A DNA stretch of 21,245 nt from Mnemiopsis leidyi (Eukaryota > Ctenophora > Tentaculata > Lobata > Bolinopsidae). Numbering within the stretch: the stretch's first letter is position 1; each line of letters starts with the position of its first letter. The position numbers and the translations under genes were made by a program. The stretch is from NCBI GenBank assembly GCA_000226015.1, contig JH153210.1:78139-99383 (forward strand). Direction: 5' to 3'. Of this stretch, positions 1-11,500 are shown piece by piece. A model generated the notes under the pieces. That model was not told the origin of the DNA, searched no databases, and was given only the letters and a program-made list of their open reading frames with translations.

Positions 1-132
1 CGCGCGTATCCCAGGTGCCACTTTCCAACCAGGTGAGTAGCGTAGCCGTTGTGTCGGATAACTCGGGAAGTAGGAGTTCCTTCTCGTTAAGACACTCCTC
101 CGTGTTTGGCTGGAAAACGTCGTGCTGTATTC
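1..132 (-). CDS. Sulfatase exon 3 (partial): GKWHLG motif, one-base frameshift
   Basis: The exon starts after acceptor TTTCCAG (phase 1, joining exon 2 in frame as G-IQHDVFQPN). It reads on to KELLLPEL in one frame. IRHNGYATHLVGKWHLGYAR then continues in another frame, shifted by one missing base around 57-62. Both halves match what sulfatases have here, so the exon is real but the frame is broken. A pseudogene or an assembly error would both explain it. Confidence 0.85.
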
Positions 133-2124
133 CTGGAAATGTGAGTCATGATTTGTTTTTCTGGAGGCTTGTTTTTAAAGCACTCCACAAAAGAATAATA
201 GCCAAAGTTATTAGGATTTTTTCTCAAGATTAGGGGATGATGGCGTGTCACTGACTTTTAAAAGTCCTATCGTATTTTCTGAAATTACTGCTCTTCTGAT
301 CATTATTCTTGAACAAACTTTTAAGGGTAATTGATTGGTTGACCTTAATTAAATAGAGGAACGGTTTTGCTAATTTCTATTGAAATAGGACGAAGTTTAA
401 TTTTTCACCTTTAAGGGCCTTTTACTCTTAGCGACCTTCGGTATACATATAAACGTTAGTTACACCATTCAGTTAGGGGTGAAGTCCATTGTGATAAAAC
501 TTTTAAAACTAAGACTATCTAATTTGTGTGCCGATTGCAACCTGACGTTTCAATTCTATTGAGAACATGCATTAGTAATCATTGATCAGATAATCTTATC
601 GTACACTCCTTTGAGATAAGGAACTATCAGTTTGAGACAACCCGTCAACCCAATAGGAGATTGCGTTACTGTCACGTGCCCTCTCCCAACCAATAGAGAG
701 CGAACCCTGAGGGTCGCAGCAAAGACTGTTTGTCGTCTACGGCATAAGTTTGGTTTATCAGCTCGATATACCTGTGAGTTGTTTGAGTATATCTTCTCTA
801 CTGTTAAAGAGAGCCCTTTTTGGATGAATTGACGTCATAATGTAAGCTTGCCCCAGATAAAGTAAATGCCGTGTTGCCGTAATTTGCTGACGTAATTAAG
901 CCATACTTCGGCCATTTTTCATGATATGCAGTTCATTTTTTGTCGCAGGATCATTAAAATTAGGTTTCCGAAAGTGTGCCTATCGCTTAAAATTTGGTTT
1001 TTCCCTTTTTGATCTGAAATGATATTCAGTCTACTTGCGTTGTGTGGTCCCAGTTAACCCTTATTGAGGTGAGTGACTAACGTTCAAATGTCTTCTTAAG
1101 GCCCTAAAAGACCATTGGACGTTAAAATTAAACTTTATCCGCTTTGAATAAAATTGACTTCAAATGATCCTCTACTTAGAGTCAATCAGCCCTAAAATCA
1201 AAAGTACTTATTAGGGGAGAGGGGAGTTATATCCGAAAATGGAATCAAAAGTTTTTGGCTCCAACCCCTTATAAATTTCATTACCTAGAGTGATAGGATA
1301 TCTGCCGGTCATGATACTGGCTCTGGTAGGAGTACACATCCAGGCTGAGTAATGGCGGTTCATTATCAGTCCTGGGGGAGGAATGTTTACATTTCATAAA
1401 TATACAATATACAGGATGGTTTTGATATTTGGATCCCTCCATATCGCTGATGTGGAAGAATCGAGGTGCTGTGAGAGGTATTATTATCCTCGATTATCAC
1501 TTGGAAATGAAGGTGAACCCTTGGGTGCACGTAAGCAATATGCAACGACGATTGGACACTAAGTTAAGATCAGCTATTCCGCTTTCCCGACTAACCCTTT
1601 CGTATAATTATCCTCGATTTAATCACAAAAACAGTGCACTGCACCTCAATTGTTACGCATAAGCGATAAGGCTTAAAAGGATCTTAATTTCAAAACCGCG
1701 CTGTAGATTGTTCTCCTAATTCGGAGAATCATTCTTCATAGAAGATGCAAATCACAGACAATACTTTTCCGTAAAAGTTCGACGCAGAAACACAAAAAGC
1801 TACAGCTAGTAAGCTACTTAGCTACAGACCCTCAGAAGCGAGCTTGTCCAGTAAAGGTGTTCTCATGTCAGCTTGTTCCGGATACGTGTACCCCACATCG
1901 CCATACCCCTGATCATCCATCACCACATACAGAATGTGGGGTTTCTTTACTTTCTTGTTTACAGGCTCCTCTTCTCCTCCCCCTCCTTCCTCTTCTCCCC
2001 AGTTTAAATACCCCGTCAGTTCGTCTAGCCATGTTTTCTCTTGGTCTGCAGTAGTTCCCTGTACTCCGGGAGTGAGGAGCGCTAGGAGTGCGATTAGAAG
2101 GCAGGTCTGTGTAACATTGCTCAT
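1..2124 (-). CDS. Secreted arylsulfatase-type sulfatase, 5' three exons, partial, with apparent frameshift
   Basis: Coding exons on the minus strand are 2124-1830, 1371-1285 and 132-1 (continuing off the window); both junctions are phase 1. Sulfatases hydrolyse sulfate esters after a Cys or Ser is converted to formylglycine, and secreted or lysosomal animal enzymes enter the ER. The start ATG (2124) opens a hydrophobic signal peptide (about residues 1-23), then an acidic Gly/Glu-rich linker (about 43-54), then the metal-binding DDQG (70-73). Exon 2 holds the modification motif CTPTR (Cys about residue 111) followed by TGRYP. Exon 3 holds GKWHLGY. These are hallmarks of the family, closest in feel to animal arylsulfatases B/I/J. 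Exon 3 needs one extra base near 57-62 to join its two halves in frame, so the copy is either damaged or mis-sequenced. Substrate unknown. Confidence 0.9.
133..1284 (-). other. Sulfatase intron 2, no further gene seen
   Basis: This 1152-bp stretch lies between donor G|GTAATG and acceptor CCAG. I read it on both strands and found no further coding exon, RNA gene or clear repeat. The small plus-strand ORF at 632-832 has no recognisable features. Confidence 0.6.
1285..1371 (-). CDS. Sulfatase exon 2: formylglycine (CTPTR) motif
   Basis: An 87-bp symmetric phase 1 exon lies between acceptor CTCCCCCAG and donor G|GTAATG. It encodes NRHYSAWMCTPTRASIMTGR and then YPITLG. CxPxR with the downstream TGR is the sulfatase signature; Cys is the residue modified to formylglycine. 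The exon is shorter than a 60-aa ORF cutoff and was found by reading the minus strand. Confidence 0.92.
1372..1829 (-). other. Sulfatase intron 1, containing a dispersed repeat
   Basis: This 458-bp intron starts with donor GTCTGT and ends with a C-rich acceptor. About 105 bp of it (near 1498-1602) is shared with 14308-14416. A short plus-strand ORF at 1429-1662 runs through the repeat and is probably not a gene. Confidence 0.6.
1498..1602. repeat. Dispersed repeat copy 1 (with 14308-14416)
   Basis: The core 'ggtgcacgtaagcaat' and, further on, 'taagttaagatcag' and 'ccgctttcccg' occur in the same order and spacing at 14308-14416, with scattered substitutions. One copy is in the sulfatase intron and the other between nested genes A and B, so this is an interspersed element rather than a tandem one. 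No coding capacity is visible. Confidence 0.7.
1830..2124 (-). CDS. Sulfatase exon 1: signal peptide and DDQG metal-binding motif
   Basis: This exon carries 98 codons plus one base. The start is the first ATG before a classic signal peptide with core LLIALLALL. It ends in SE + G at donor G|GTCTGT (1830|1829). The unspliced frame reaches a stop only three codons later, which supports splicing here. Motif PHILYVVMDDQGYGDVGY is typical of the first strand and metal site of sulfatases. The Gly/Glu-rich linker is unusual for this position. Confidence 0.9.
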
Positions 2125-2129
2125 TAGAG

Positions 2130-2281
2130 TGGAGATATAGCTAGGCTGGAGATATAGCTAGGCTGGAGATATAGCTAGGCTGGAGATATAGCTAGGCTGG
2201 AGATATAGCTAGGCTGGAGATATAGCTAGGCTGGAGATTTAGGCAGGCTGGAGATTAAGGCAGGTGAGGATATAGGCAGGG
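2130..2281. repeat. 17-nt tandem repeat just upstream of the sulfatase ATG
   Basis: Six perfect copies of 'tggagatatagctaggc' start at 2130, 2147, 2164, 2181, 2198 and 2215. At least three degenerate copies follow at 2232, 2249 and 2265. The array begins 6 bp upstream of the sulfatase start codon, so it lies in the 5' UTR or core promoter. Each unit contains a GATA core and, on the minus strand, a TATA-like 'ctatatc'. Confidence 0.9.
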
Positions 2282-2586
2282 TGGTTGGAGGTTTAACTGG
2301 GAGTATTGTACTGAGCAAGCAATGTAAAAATAGTAGAGTAGAAGTGCAAGCAGATACGATATTTTGCTACATGTGCTAATGGATAGGCTTACATTGTTTA
2401 TTATACGTAGTGTTTGTGGAACAGCAAATATTTAATGACAGCACACACAATTCCCATAAGAGCGTTATCTTAAAGTCTTTAAACCAAGATCTCGATTGAA
2501 ACGAAAGTGTACCAATCTAATCTAAGTTTAAGACAGTATTCTGCAGGACACAACGTCGAGACGGCCACGAAACATAGAGTCGTGGC
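2282..2586. promoter_or_regulatory. Interval between divergent sulfatase and ankyrin genes
   Basis: No coding exon was seen. If the ankyrin gene starts at the ATG at 2587, this interval plus the tandem repeat (about 460 bp in all) separates two divergently transcribed genes and could hold a shared promoter. This is inference; no firm core promoter element was identified. Confidence 0.35.
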
Positions 2587-5500
2587 ATGTTATGTCTCCA
2601 GACTCAGCGCAGTACAATTTTGAATATTATACTAATACAGATCATACTCTCAGAGGTAGATGTGGACGGAAAGACGTATGCTATGATAGCTATCGAGCTA
2701 GAGAAACTCTACCTGCAATCCCCCAAGTCTCCTCGCTGGTAAGACCATTTGTCACGTGACATGTAACACGTGGTATTTATCAGTTTGAGCCGATCATTCC
2801 ATCCTAGTCTTTTTCTTGTTTGTTTGTTTGTTCATTAAAATCGCAATATATCTGGATTCCAATAAGGACAAATCCGGCTGTTGAAATTTTCTAATTTGAT
2901 GACAGTGTAAAATCTCAAAGAAGGAAAATGTTGGAAGGTTGAAATTTCAAAAAATGATAAGTTCTCAAATCATGACTGTAAACCCCTCTTACTTGCAGGC
3001 TACATCAGATAATAGACGGAGCGTCCCAGACAAGAAAGAGGGTGTTTCCAGTCAGTGAGACTAGAATTGTCGAACAGTTCAACAGACGTTTTGGTAATGT
3101 ACGTGTCTTTACGTTTTTGTCTTGACCGTATAATAGTTCATCTTACTGTGAACAACATTTAGACACACTTTTTATATGCTGGCGCGCAATCGGTCCGATT
3201 TAAACGTCCTATGTTGTTCACAGTAACAATAAATGATCAACAAGTTTCACATTTAGTACTTCCTAGAGTTGATAAAATTTTCCAAAATTTCAGCCCCAAA
3301 AAGTTTCAACTTCCCATCTGATGGTAGCGATACACTTGGGACGGTCAGCTGTGTTCCAGCAAACCATGACGAAGAGCACTAAAACCCGACTCAGCAAATG
3401 TGACGAAAAGAAGATGTCAATGATGCATTATGCAGCCATGAACGATTTTCATAACCTCATTTGTAAGGGCTTTTTTATTGTTGGATTATTGTGGGATCTG
3501 TGAATTTACAAAATCGTGTTTCTGAAACATGAAATACCAGTTTATAGTAAAATGTTTAATCATCGATGAAGAAACACAAACTTGAAATAACAAATTGGAA
3601 AAAATCGCAGCAATTACCTGGGTACAAAGTGGATTTTAATTCAGAACATCATCGCTAATAGATCCTCAAAAATCATCGTATTTTAACTTAAAACCCAAAG
3701 TAGTTATAAGAAAATCTTAAAAGTCTGATAAGTCTATTTAGAAGAACATTAAAAAACTGTTAAACTGAGATTCCAAGACGCCAATCCTAAAAAATAAAGA
3801 ATTTAACTATTATATTTCATTGAAAATGGTACATTGGCACAATAAGTTTATATCCGGGGCTGTCAGTCTGAGGTCCCATAAATCTGCAAGTCAATTAGCT
3901 TAGTGTTTCTTTTTTACTTAAATAATTTAACACTAAAAAAGGTGCAGATGTCCAAAAAATAAAAAAATTGTTCTCTAATTTAGTAACTTGTCCGTTGACT
4001 CTGTTTCCTCAGGTGACATGGTGCGCACGTGGGGCTGCGACGTTAACGTGCGCTGGGAGAGCGACGACCGCACTACGTTTGGTCCGGCGCCGCTTCACAC
4101 GGCAGTGCGGCACGGCGCCATTGAGTCTGTCTACTGTTTGTTGAGTTACCATGCTGATCTCAATCTGGTAAGGAGGAAATTTGATTTGTTGGAATTGTTG
4201 ATGTTTAAATGTTTGACTGATTTGAGATCCAAAGACGGAATCTTATAAAGATAAATTAAGATAAGTTGAGCCATTGAATCTAATTGATTAGAATTGCAAA
4301 GGAGACAAAGATCAAAATCATTTTAGTTTGTTTGTAAGAGAGAAATCACTTCAAAAGATACCCTGCTTAATGGTTAAACAATGGTTGTGTTATTGTTATT
4401 GTTATGGTTATGGTACACTAACCACTGTTATGGTACACTTACCACTCAATGCAGGTAGATGATAAGGGCTGGTTGCCGATACACACAGCTGCGTACTACA
4501 ACCAACATCTCATAGTAGACATGTTGCTCAGCAAGAAGTCTCAACTTATTGACAAGAAAACTTCAAGTAGTGGTTAGTTTCAACATGGTCGAGGAGAGAG
4601 GTATTTTTGGGAGGGTTCACAAATATTTTGTATCATGTGACTGATAATTTAACAAATGAGAAGTGTGGTGTGGCCAATGGCCAATCATTATCGAGCTACT
4701 TTATCACGTGAATCGTGATGAAAACGTTGTATGACCCCTCCCAAAAAATTCCTTTCTCCATGACATCTAGTAATAGTTAGTTTTGTGAAATTGTGAAATG
4801 CCTTCTCTAATAAATATTCATAGTGTTACCAAATTTTGTTATTGTTTGATAAAACAATAACAAAATATAACAAAAAGAAGAAGCAAGTCCCCAATTTGCT
4901 TTCATTTGATCAGTTTAACCATATTCGTCTTTAACGTGTATTGAGTTTGTAAAGTCAGCGACGGCTAAATTCTGTTAATTACGAGTTGCTATTTTTCCCA
5001 CCCGTTACTCTACTACGTCAGAGAGCGTTTTTATGCAAGAATATAAACTCCTAGTTCCAGCTTAAATCTTTCTAAAAACCTAATTAAAACAAACCTATTT
5101 TCACACAAAGAGGTGCAGATGCCGACCACTGTCCATTATCACCACACGTCATTGATTCCTCACCAATGAGGACAAACCCATCCCAACATCTGATAGATAT
5201 TGTAGTTCCCTGTTCAATCATGCCTCTTGGATAGTCCATAGAGTTAGCTACAGTCAACTCTAGACAATATCCCGCTGAAGGGTGAAGTGTGTTACAGTCG
5301 GGAGGCAACCATTGTGTTGAATTTCACATGATCAGTTACGACAATTTTCGGCCAAAAATCGACTGTGATATACCATGAAATATTAAATTACAGAAACTCT
5401 ACTCAACTTATGACCCTCATCTGACCTTAGACAGCTTTTTGTCACATTTTGCACTTAAATTATCGTAATATATTAAGTTCATAACTTTTTGATATCACCA

Positions 5501-8500
5501 TATTGCTGACTCCCCATGCGCACAAGCCTAATTTCTACTACCTTATGCTCAAGCACTTCGTCAACAATTTCATTTTTATTGCTACCCTAACTTAAACTAC
5601 AGCAGGCTGACATAATCTCGCAACGTAGTTGTTGTTAGTCACAGTTATCCCAACAATAGGATTCGGTGTGAGATTATTATGAGAGATTATAATTATAATT
5701 TATAGCTCTTAAGAAATAAAAGGACCAAAAGTAGGACCAAAACTCACTGCATGCAGTTTTATCGTCATTCGCAGTGCCTTGTGAACAGGCAATGCAGCTG
5801 GAGGCACCTGCAGTGCTGACAGTGTTACCCACACAGCGTGCACAGGTTTCCATGGGTCCATCTTTGTAGTGTCCTGCCTCACATATACCTGAGGGAATGG
5901 TATTTGGACCATACAACACCCGACCCACCAGTCTAGAAAACTAAACTAGTTCAGCTAATATATTTAAACGATTTACTATTTATATAATTATTCGTTTAAA
6001 TTTGACGTTGAGGTTTAACAGATAGCCACCTTTATCCCTTCAAAAATTTTTCTCACTTCCAAAATCAAACGAACTTACTGCACTGTGGCTGGTTGAAGAA
6101 AGTAAACTCTTGTTCCTCCTTACATTGTACCTCCTCATCCCCGAGCAGCTCGAACCCAGCAATACAACTGAGAGTTACAGTGGTTCCTGGAGGTTGAGGA
6201 AGTTCAGGAGACACTTTCATGTTTGTCCAAGTTGATGTCAAACCAGTACATTGTCCAGCTGAAATGGGGAGATGTGATTGGTTACATATCATATCCTCAA
6301 GGTTGTCTACTTAACTTCAAAGATGATCGTAGATTGAAAACCATGCTATATTAATTCTCTGGTTTTCATAAAATTCTGATAAAGATAGTGCTCTTTAAAT
6401 AGTGTTTTTTCCTATCCCTGCTTACTATAAAAATAACTTACTGCAACTTGGCTCTTCTCCGAATGTAAACTCTGTTTCCTTGAGACAAGTGACAGTCGTG
6501 TCGCCACTTATTTGGAAACCGTCGTGACATTTTAGTGTCACTGTCGTGTCCTTGTTTACTGGGAAGTCTGTTTCTGCTAGTTGGATGTTTGTCCAGGAGG
6601 CTTTGAAGCCAGTACACTGCTCTACTGTAATAACTAATAGTATTGTGTTAATGTTCATGTTTAAGATATAGTTGTGATGAGGGAGAAGATTCGGGAAATG
6701 CCCGCTCTATTCAAACCCCAATTTTTAGAGATTAAAACAACTCTGCTGTCAAATAGTCGGTTATGTCCCCGAATCAGTTTGTTGGTAGGAATGTTTTTAA
6801 AATTTCCAATACAAGAGTACAGAGGAGGAAGTAAACTTAAAGTGTAAGTTACCTTGAGCAGTGACACTCTTATAAAAGTCAGTTTTACTATGCTGATAAT
6901 ATTTGAATTGTATTCTCTTTTGCAGTCCTTGCCCCCAATTGTTTCGCCATGTTGTATTGAAATCAGTACAGACTGTTTCTGAGAGCTGAACGTTTACCAT
7001 TTCCTTGTCGTTGCAGTCAATGATAAGTCTCAGCTCTGGAGTTTTTGTTATTTTCCATATCTTGATGTTTTCAGTTGGAAGGTCTGTATCAAAGCTTTCC
7101 AATGAATGACTACACTTACCAATTACATACTTTCCTGAATACATGTCAATATAAATTCCACTTGGACCATTATCAGTGTCACGATGATAAAACCAAACTA
7201 CTAGCAAGTGGCCGGGTCTTATCGAACTATTAGTTTTAATTATGAGAGTTGAAGTGTCCAGATCGTGGTCTATCATCTTCTCGTATTCCGTCTGCAACCA
7301 CTCTGAAATGTCATATCCATCAGTATCTACAAAAGCCAAGCTTTTTTTCGTAGTATGAAATAACGAAGGTGGCATCTGTCATCTGATCTTGTATTATACA
7401 CGCATTATTTATATGTTAACAGCATTATAATATCTTAATAATTTCCATAGGTTCATATATTATGAGCTTAAATCTACTTACGACATATAGGCTGGACTGT
7501 GTATTGGAACAGTGTATCTCTAACACAAGTGATAACACTATCTCCTTCCACTGCTTCTCCTCCAAGACAACTAACTTGAAGTTCTGTTCCTTCAACTACC
7601 GGGAAATCCTGATCTACTTCAATGTTATGTCTCCAAGTTGGGTCTAGTCCAGTGCACTCTGGTAAAAAGCATTAAAAGTTTCGTTCAAGAGTATGTCATA
7701 AATAATGAATTGGTAATTTCCCACGAAACTAATTTGGGGAAATGCTAAGTTTCCGTTCCACGTGCAATGTGCACGTCATCAATGTGCTGTCAAACAATGT
7801 GCTGTCAACAAGAATAAGTTCATGGATTTGGCCGCATTAAAAATATTCCAACTCATTTCTGCAAAAAGTTTGAAACCTCGTGATTACAGCCTAAGTTATT
7901 AGGCCAAACAGAGGGTAAGAGAGTTTGGTGTCATTGTGGTGAACGCATCTTTTGATGACATCAGAAAGAAATGTGTGATAAAATCTGGTTACCTGTTGGA
8001 TGATAGTAACTATCAGTATCGCTGAAAACCTTCTCAAAATATATATTCTTGTGTGGCCTTATCCAAAAATCCCTCCAATCGCTCTCGTCACAGAACGTAG
8101 ACAGATTGATGTTCAGTATCTCCAAATCATTTCCAAGCAAAACAAACTTTGGTCCTGAAGTTACAGTTATGTTCCAAATCGTTCCGTTAACATTACTCAG
8201 ATTGGTTGGAAGATCGATAGTTTTGTCTCCAGAGTTGCACTTTTCCAAACGGTATTTTAGTGGTGTCTCCAATTTTATCTTGATTTCTGCCCTTTCATCG
8301 TCTGCTGTGATTAAATACCCTAAGTGAACTTTCATTTCATCTTTACTCCCAATTGCACTTGTTGTCTGGATGCTCAAAGGAGAGTTTTGAAGGTCAAAGC
8401 CAATTTCTTCATCAATAATGACTTGTCTCCAGCCACCCAATCCTGTTAAAAATGAGATTTCCTACCGATTTGTTAGGTTAAGCAAATTGCAATAGTCACT

Positions 8501-11500
8501 TCGTTTGTTGAATTATCGTTTTCGCACCTTGAAAAAATTATTTGGTCGGGTTTGATTTTTTAGAATGCTCATTGAATCAATAATGTTGCCTCAAACTGTA
8601 TGTGATATCGGCCGCATAGGTCTAATAAATAATAAGTAAAAAATCATTCGTTCCGAATTTTATTGAAATCAGGCAAAGGTTGAATTCTCGTATTAAAGGG
8701 CATCCGCTTAATTAATCCTCTAAGTTAATTTGAACGTAAGCCTTTGATCAGGTGGTGTTTTGCCTACCCTGTATAAGGAAAGTTGAAACTGTGACATATT
8801 TCTAGCAGTGAATTTCCATAGGTTCATATATTATGAGCTTAAATCTACTTACGACATGTAGGCTGGACTGTGTATTGGAACAGTGTATCTCTAACACAAG
8901 TGATAACAATATCTCCTTCCACTGCTTCTCCTCCAAGACAATTAACTTGAAGTTCTGTTCCTTCAACTACCGGAAAATCCTGGTTTACTTCAATGTTATG
9001 TCTCCAAGTTGGGTCTAGTCCAGTGCATCCTGATGAAAAGCGTTAAAGTTTCGCAGTTGAAAGAGTTATACTTCAGAATAAAATAGTATACATACCAGAT
9101 TGAGAGCTCGACTTATATACTTCAAGACTTTCAAAAGATCTTGTTCGAGAGAACAAGGTATTTTTACCTATCTGATGGTACAAATCTTGATCATTAAAGA
9201 GCTCTGTAAACTCAACCATCTTTGGCACACCCGTCCAATAATCTCTCCATTTGCTCTCATCACAGACATCATCAGACAGCTCGATGTTCAGTATCTCCAC
9301 ACCATTAACATGCAGGACAATTCCTGGTTCTGAAGTTACAGTTATCTTCCAGATAGTTTCACTAACATCACTCAGTTCGTCTGGAGGACTGAGAGTCTGG
9401 TCATCATCATGACACCATTCCAGGCGATATTCTGGTGGATCAGCTAGCTTTATTTTTAACCCTCCAGTTAAGGTGCCGTCCACTGCGTGGAATTCCAATT
9501 TCAGTTCCTCGTCGCTCCCGATAGAACTTGTCGTTTTTATGTCGAGTGGAAACTTTTGAAGGTCGAACTTGTATAATCTAGTTGTGAGTCTTGTCCAATC
9601 TGCAAGTAAATAGGGAAATTATTATGTGGCCAGCTGAAAATGTATATTAAATTCCCCAAAAAATGTAATCTACGACTTTTTTGTTACAACTATGAAACGA
9701 GGCTGACTGTGATTTTAGTCTACTTACGACATGTAGGCTGGACTGTGTATTGGAACAGTGTATCTCTAACACAAGTGATAACACTATCTCCTTCCACTGC
9801 TTCTCCTCCAAGACAACTAACTTGAAGTTCTGTTTCTTCAACTACCGGGAAATCTTGATCTACTTCAATGTTATGTCTCAAAGTTGGGTCTAGTCCAGTG
9901 CATCCTGGTGAAAAGCGTTAAAACACGAATCGGGGCAATGCTAAGTTTCCGTTGCACGTGCAATGCGACAGGACACGCACACATGAAACAATGTGCTCTC
10001 AAAGAATAAGTTCATAGATTTGGCTGCATTTAAAATATTCCAACTCTTTTCTGCAAATTCTTTTTCTCGCCATCACAGCCTCAATTATAAGGCCAAACAG
10101 AGAGTAAGAGAAATTTGGTGTAATTGTGGTGTACGCTTTTTTAGTGACATTAAAAAAGAAATGTTGTGTGATCAAATCAGGTTACCTGTTGGATAATAGT
10201 AACTATCAGTATCGCTGAAAACTTTCTCAAAATATATTATATTCTTGTACGGCCCTGTCCAAAAATCACTCCAATTATCCTCGTCACAGAACGTAGACAG
10301 ATTGATATTCAATATCTCCTCATCATTCCCAAGCAGAACAAATTTCGGTCCAGAAGTTACAGTTATCTTCCAAATCGTTCCAACAACATCAGTCAGACTG
10401 GTTGGAAGATCGATAGTCTCTCCAGATTTGCACTTTTCCAAATGGTATTCTAATCGTGTCTTCAATTTTATCTTGATTTTTGCCCTTTCATCGTCTACTG
10501 TGATTAAGTGAACTTTCATTTCATCTTCGCTCCCAATTGCACTTGTTGTCTGGATGCTCAAAGGAGAGTTTTGAAGGTCAAAACCAATTTCCTCACCAAT
10601 AATGACTTGTCTCCAGTTGCCTGATCCTGTGGTTTAAAACGATTGTCTAGTGTTGTGTCACTTTTAACATTACACTTGTCACTTTTGGAATATCAATATG
10701 TTCTAGAGGCAGAAGAAAATTTCCGTCTTTCTATTAAATTTTGGAATATTGTTGTCACACTTTCATTATGACCAGATGAACAATCTGGGTGTCGTGTTAT
10801 CTATAACGATATTTATTTCTAACTACCGCGTACCTGAATAAGTAGAAGATCTTCCTTGAGAGAGAGTCATAGAAATCAGGAGCAGAAACTTCAACACGTA
10901 TAATTTGCAATTTGCATGATTGCTTGGACGATGATTTCTCGTCGCCATTGGATGCCTTTGAACAAGCGAAAAATTTATTCAGTAATCTGTTAAATATCAG
11001 ACATCAATCGAAACTTGATTACATTCAAAAATCGTATTGAAATTCAAAAGGAAGGAGTTCTTAGCCCTCTGCTAATGCCCCAATGCTCTTTTCAAGGGAA
11101 GCTGTAATCACCACAAACAAGGTACAGATCCTTAGTATAATGCTTGCCTTGTAAGTTGTAAGATACCTACTTAGGGCCCAGACTGTGCTGCACCATCAAA
11201 AAAGGGTGTAACAACGGAATAAAGATGTGTTACATCCTCGAGAGAGGCATATAGTAGGCCTGGCACCTCCTTCGTTTGGAGGCAGGAATAACAAACATAA
11301 AACTTGAAGTGTGACTTGGAGCCCCTCTCCCATCCACCTACGACCAAGATAAAGAGAGCTAGACAACAGTGAACAGAATAAAGATGTGTAGCAGGACCTT
11401 GTGATCGCTAAGTTTGTGTGTATATCGGTGTCCCTGAACAGTATCATTAAACGTGAACATGTTCTATATTTAACCAAGATAGACAAGCTAACGACTGGTT

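Noticed and set aside
6853-7302. D domain as a farnesoic acid O-methyltransferase-type domain
   Set aside because: General length and Trp content recall it, but I could not match its motifs. I left the domain unnamed.
7462-9825. Plus-strand ORFs of about 61 aa repeated at 7462, 8833 and 9640
   Set aside because: They are antisense shadows of the CCP-a exons and repeat only because those exons do.
8049-10511. Plus-strand ORFs at 8049-8327, 9100-9333 and 10245-10511
   Set aside because: They are antisense to the D-domain exons. The minus-strand reading has splice sites, phases and conserved motifs.
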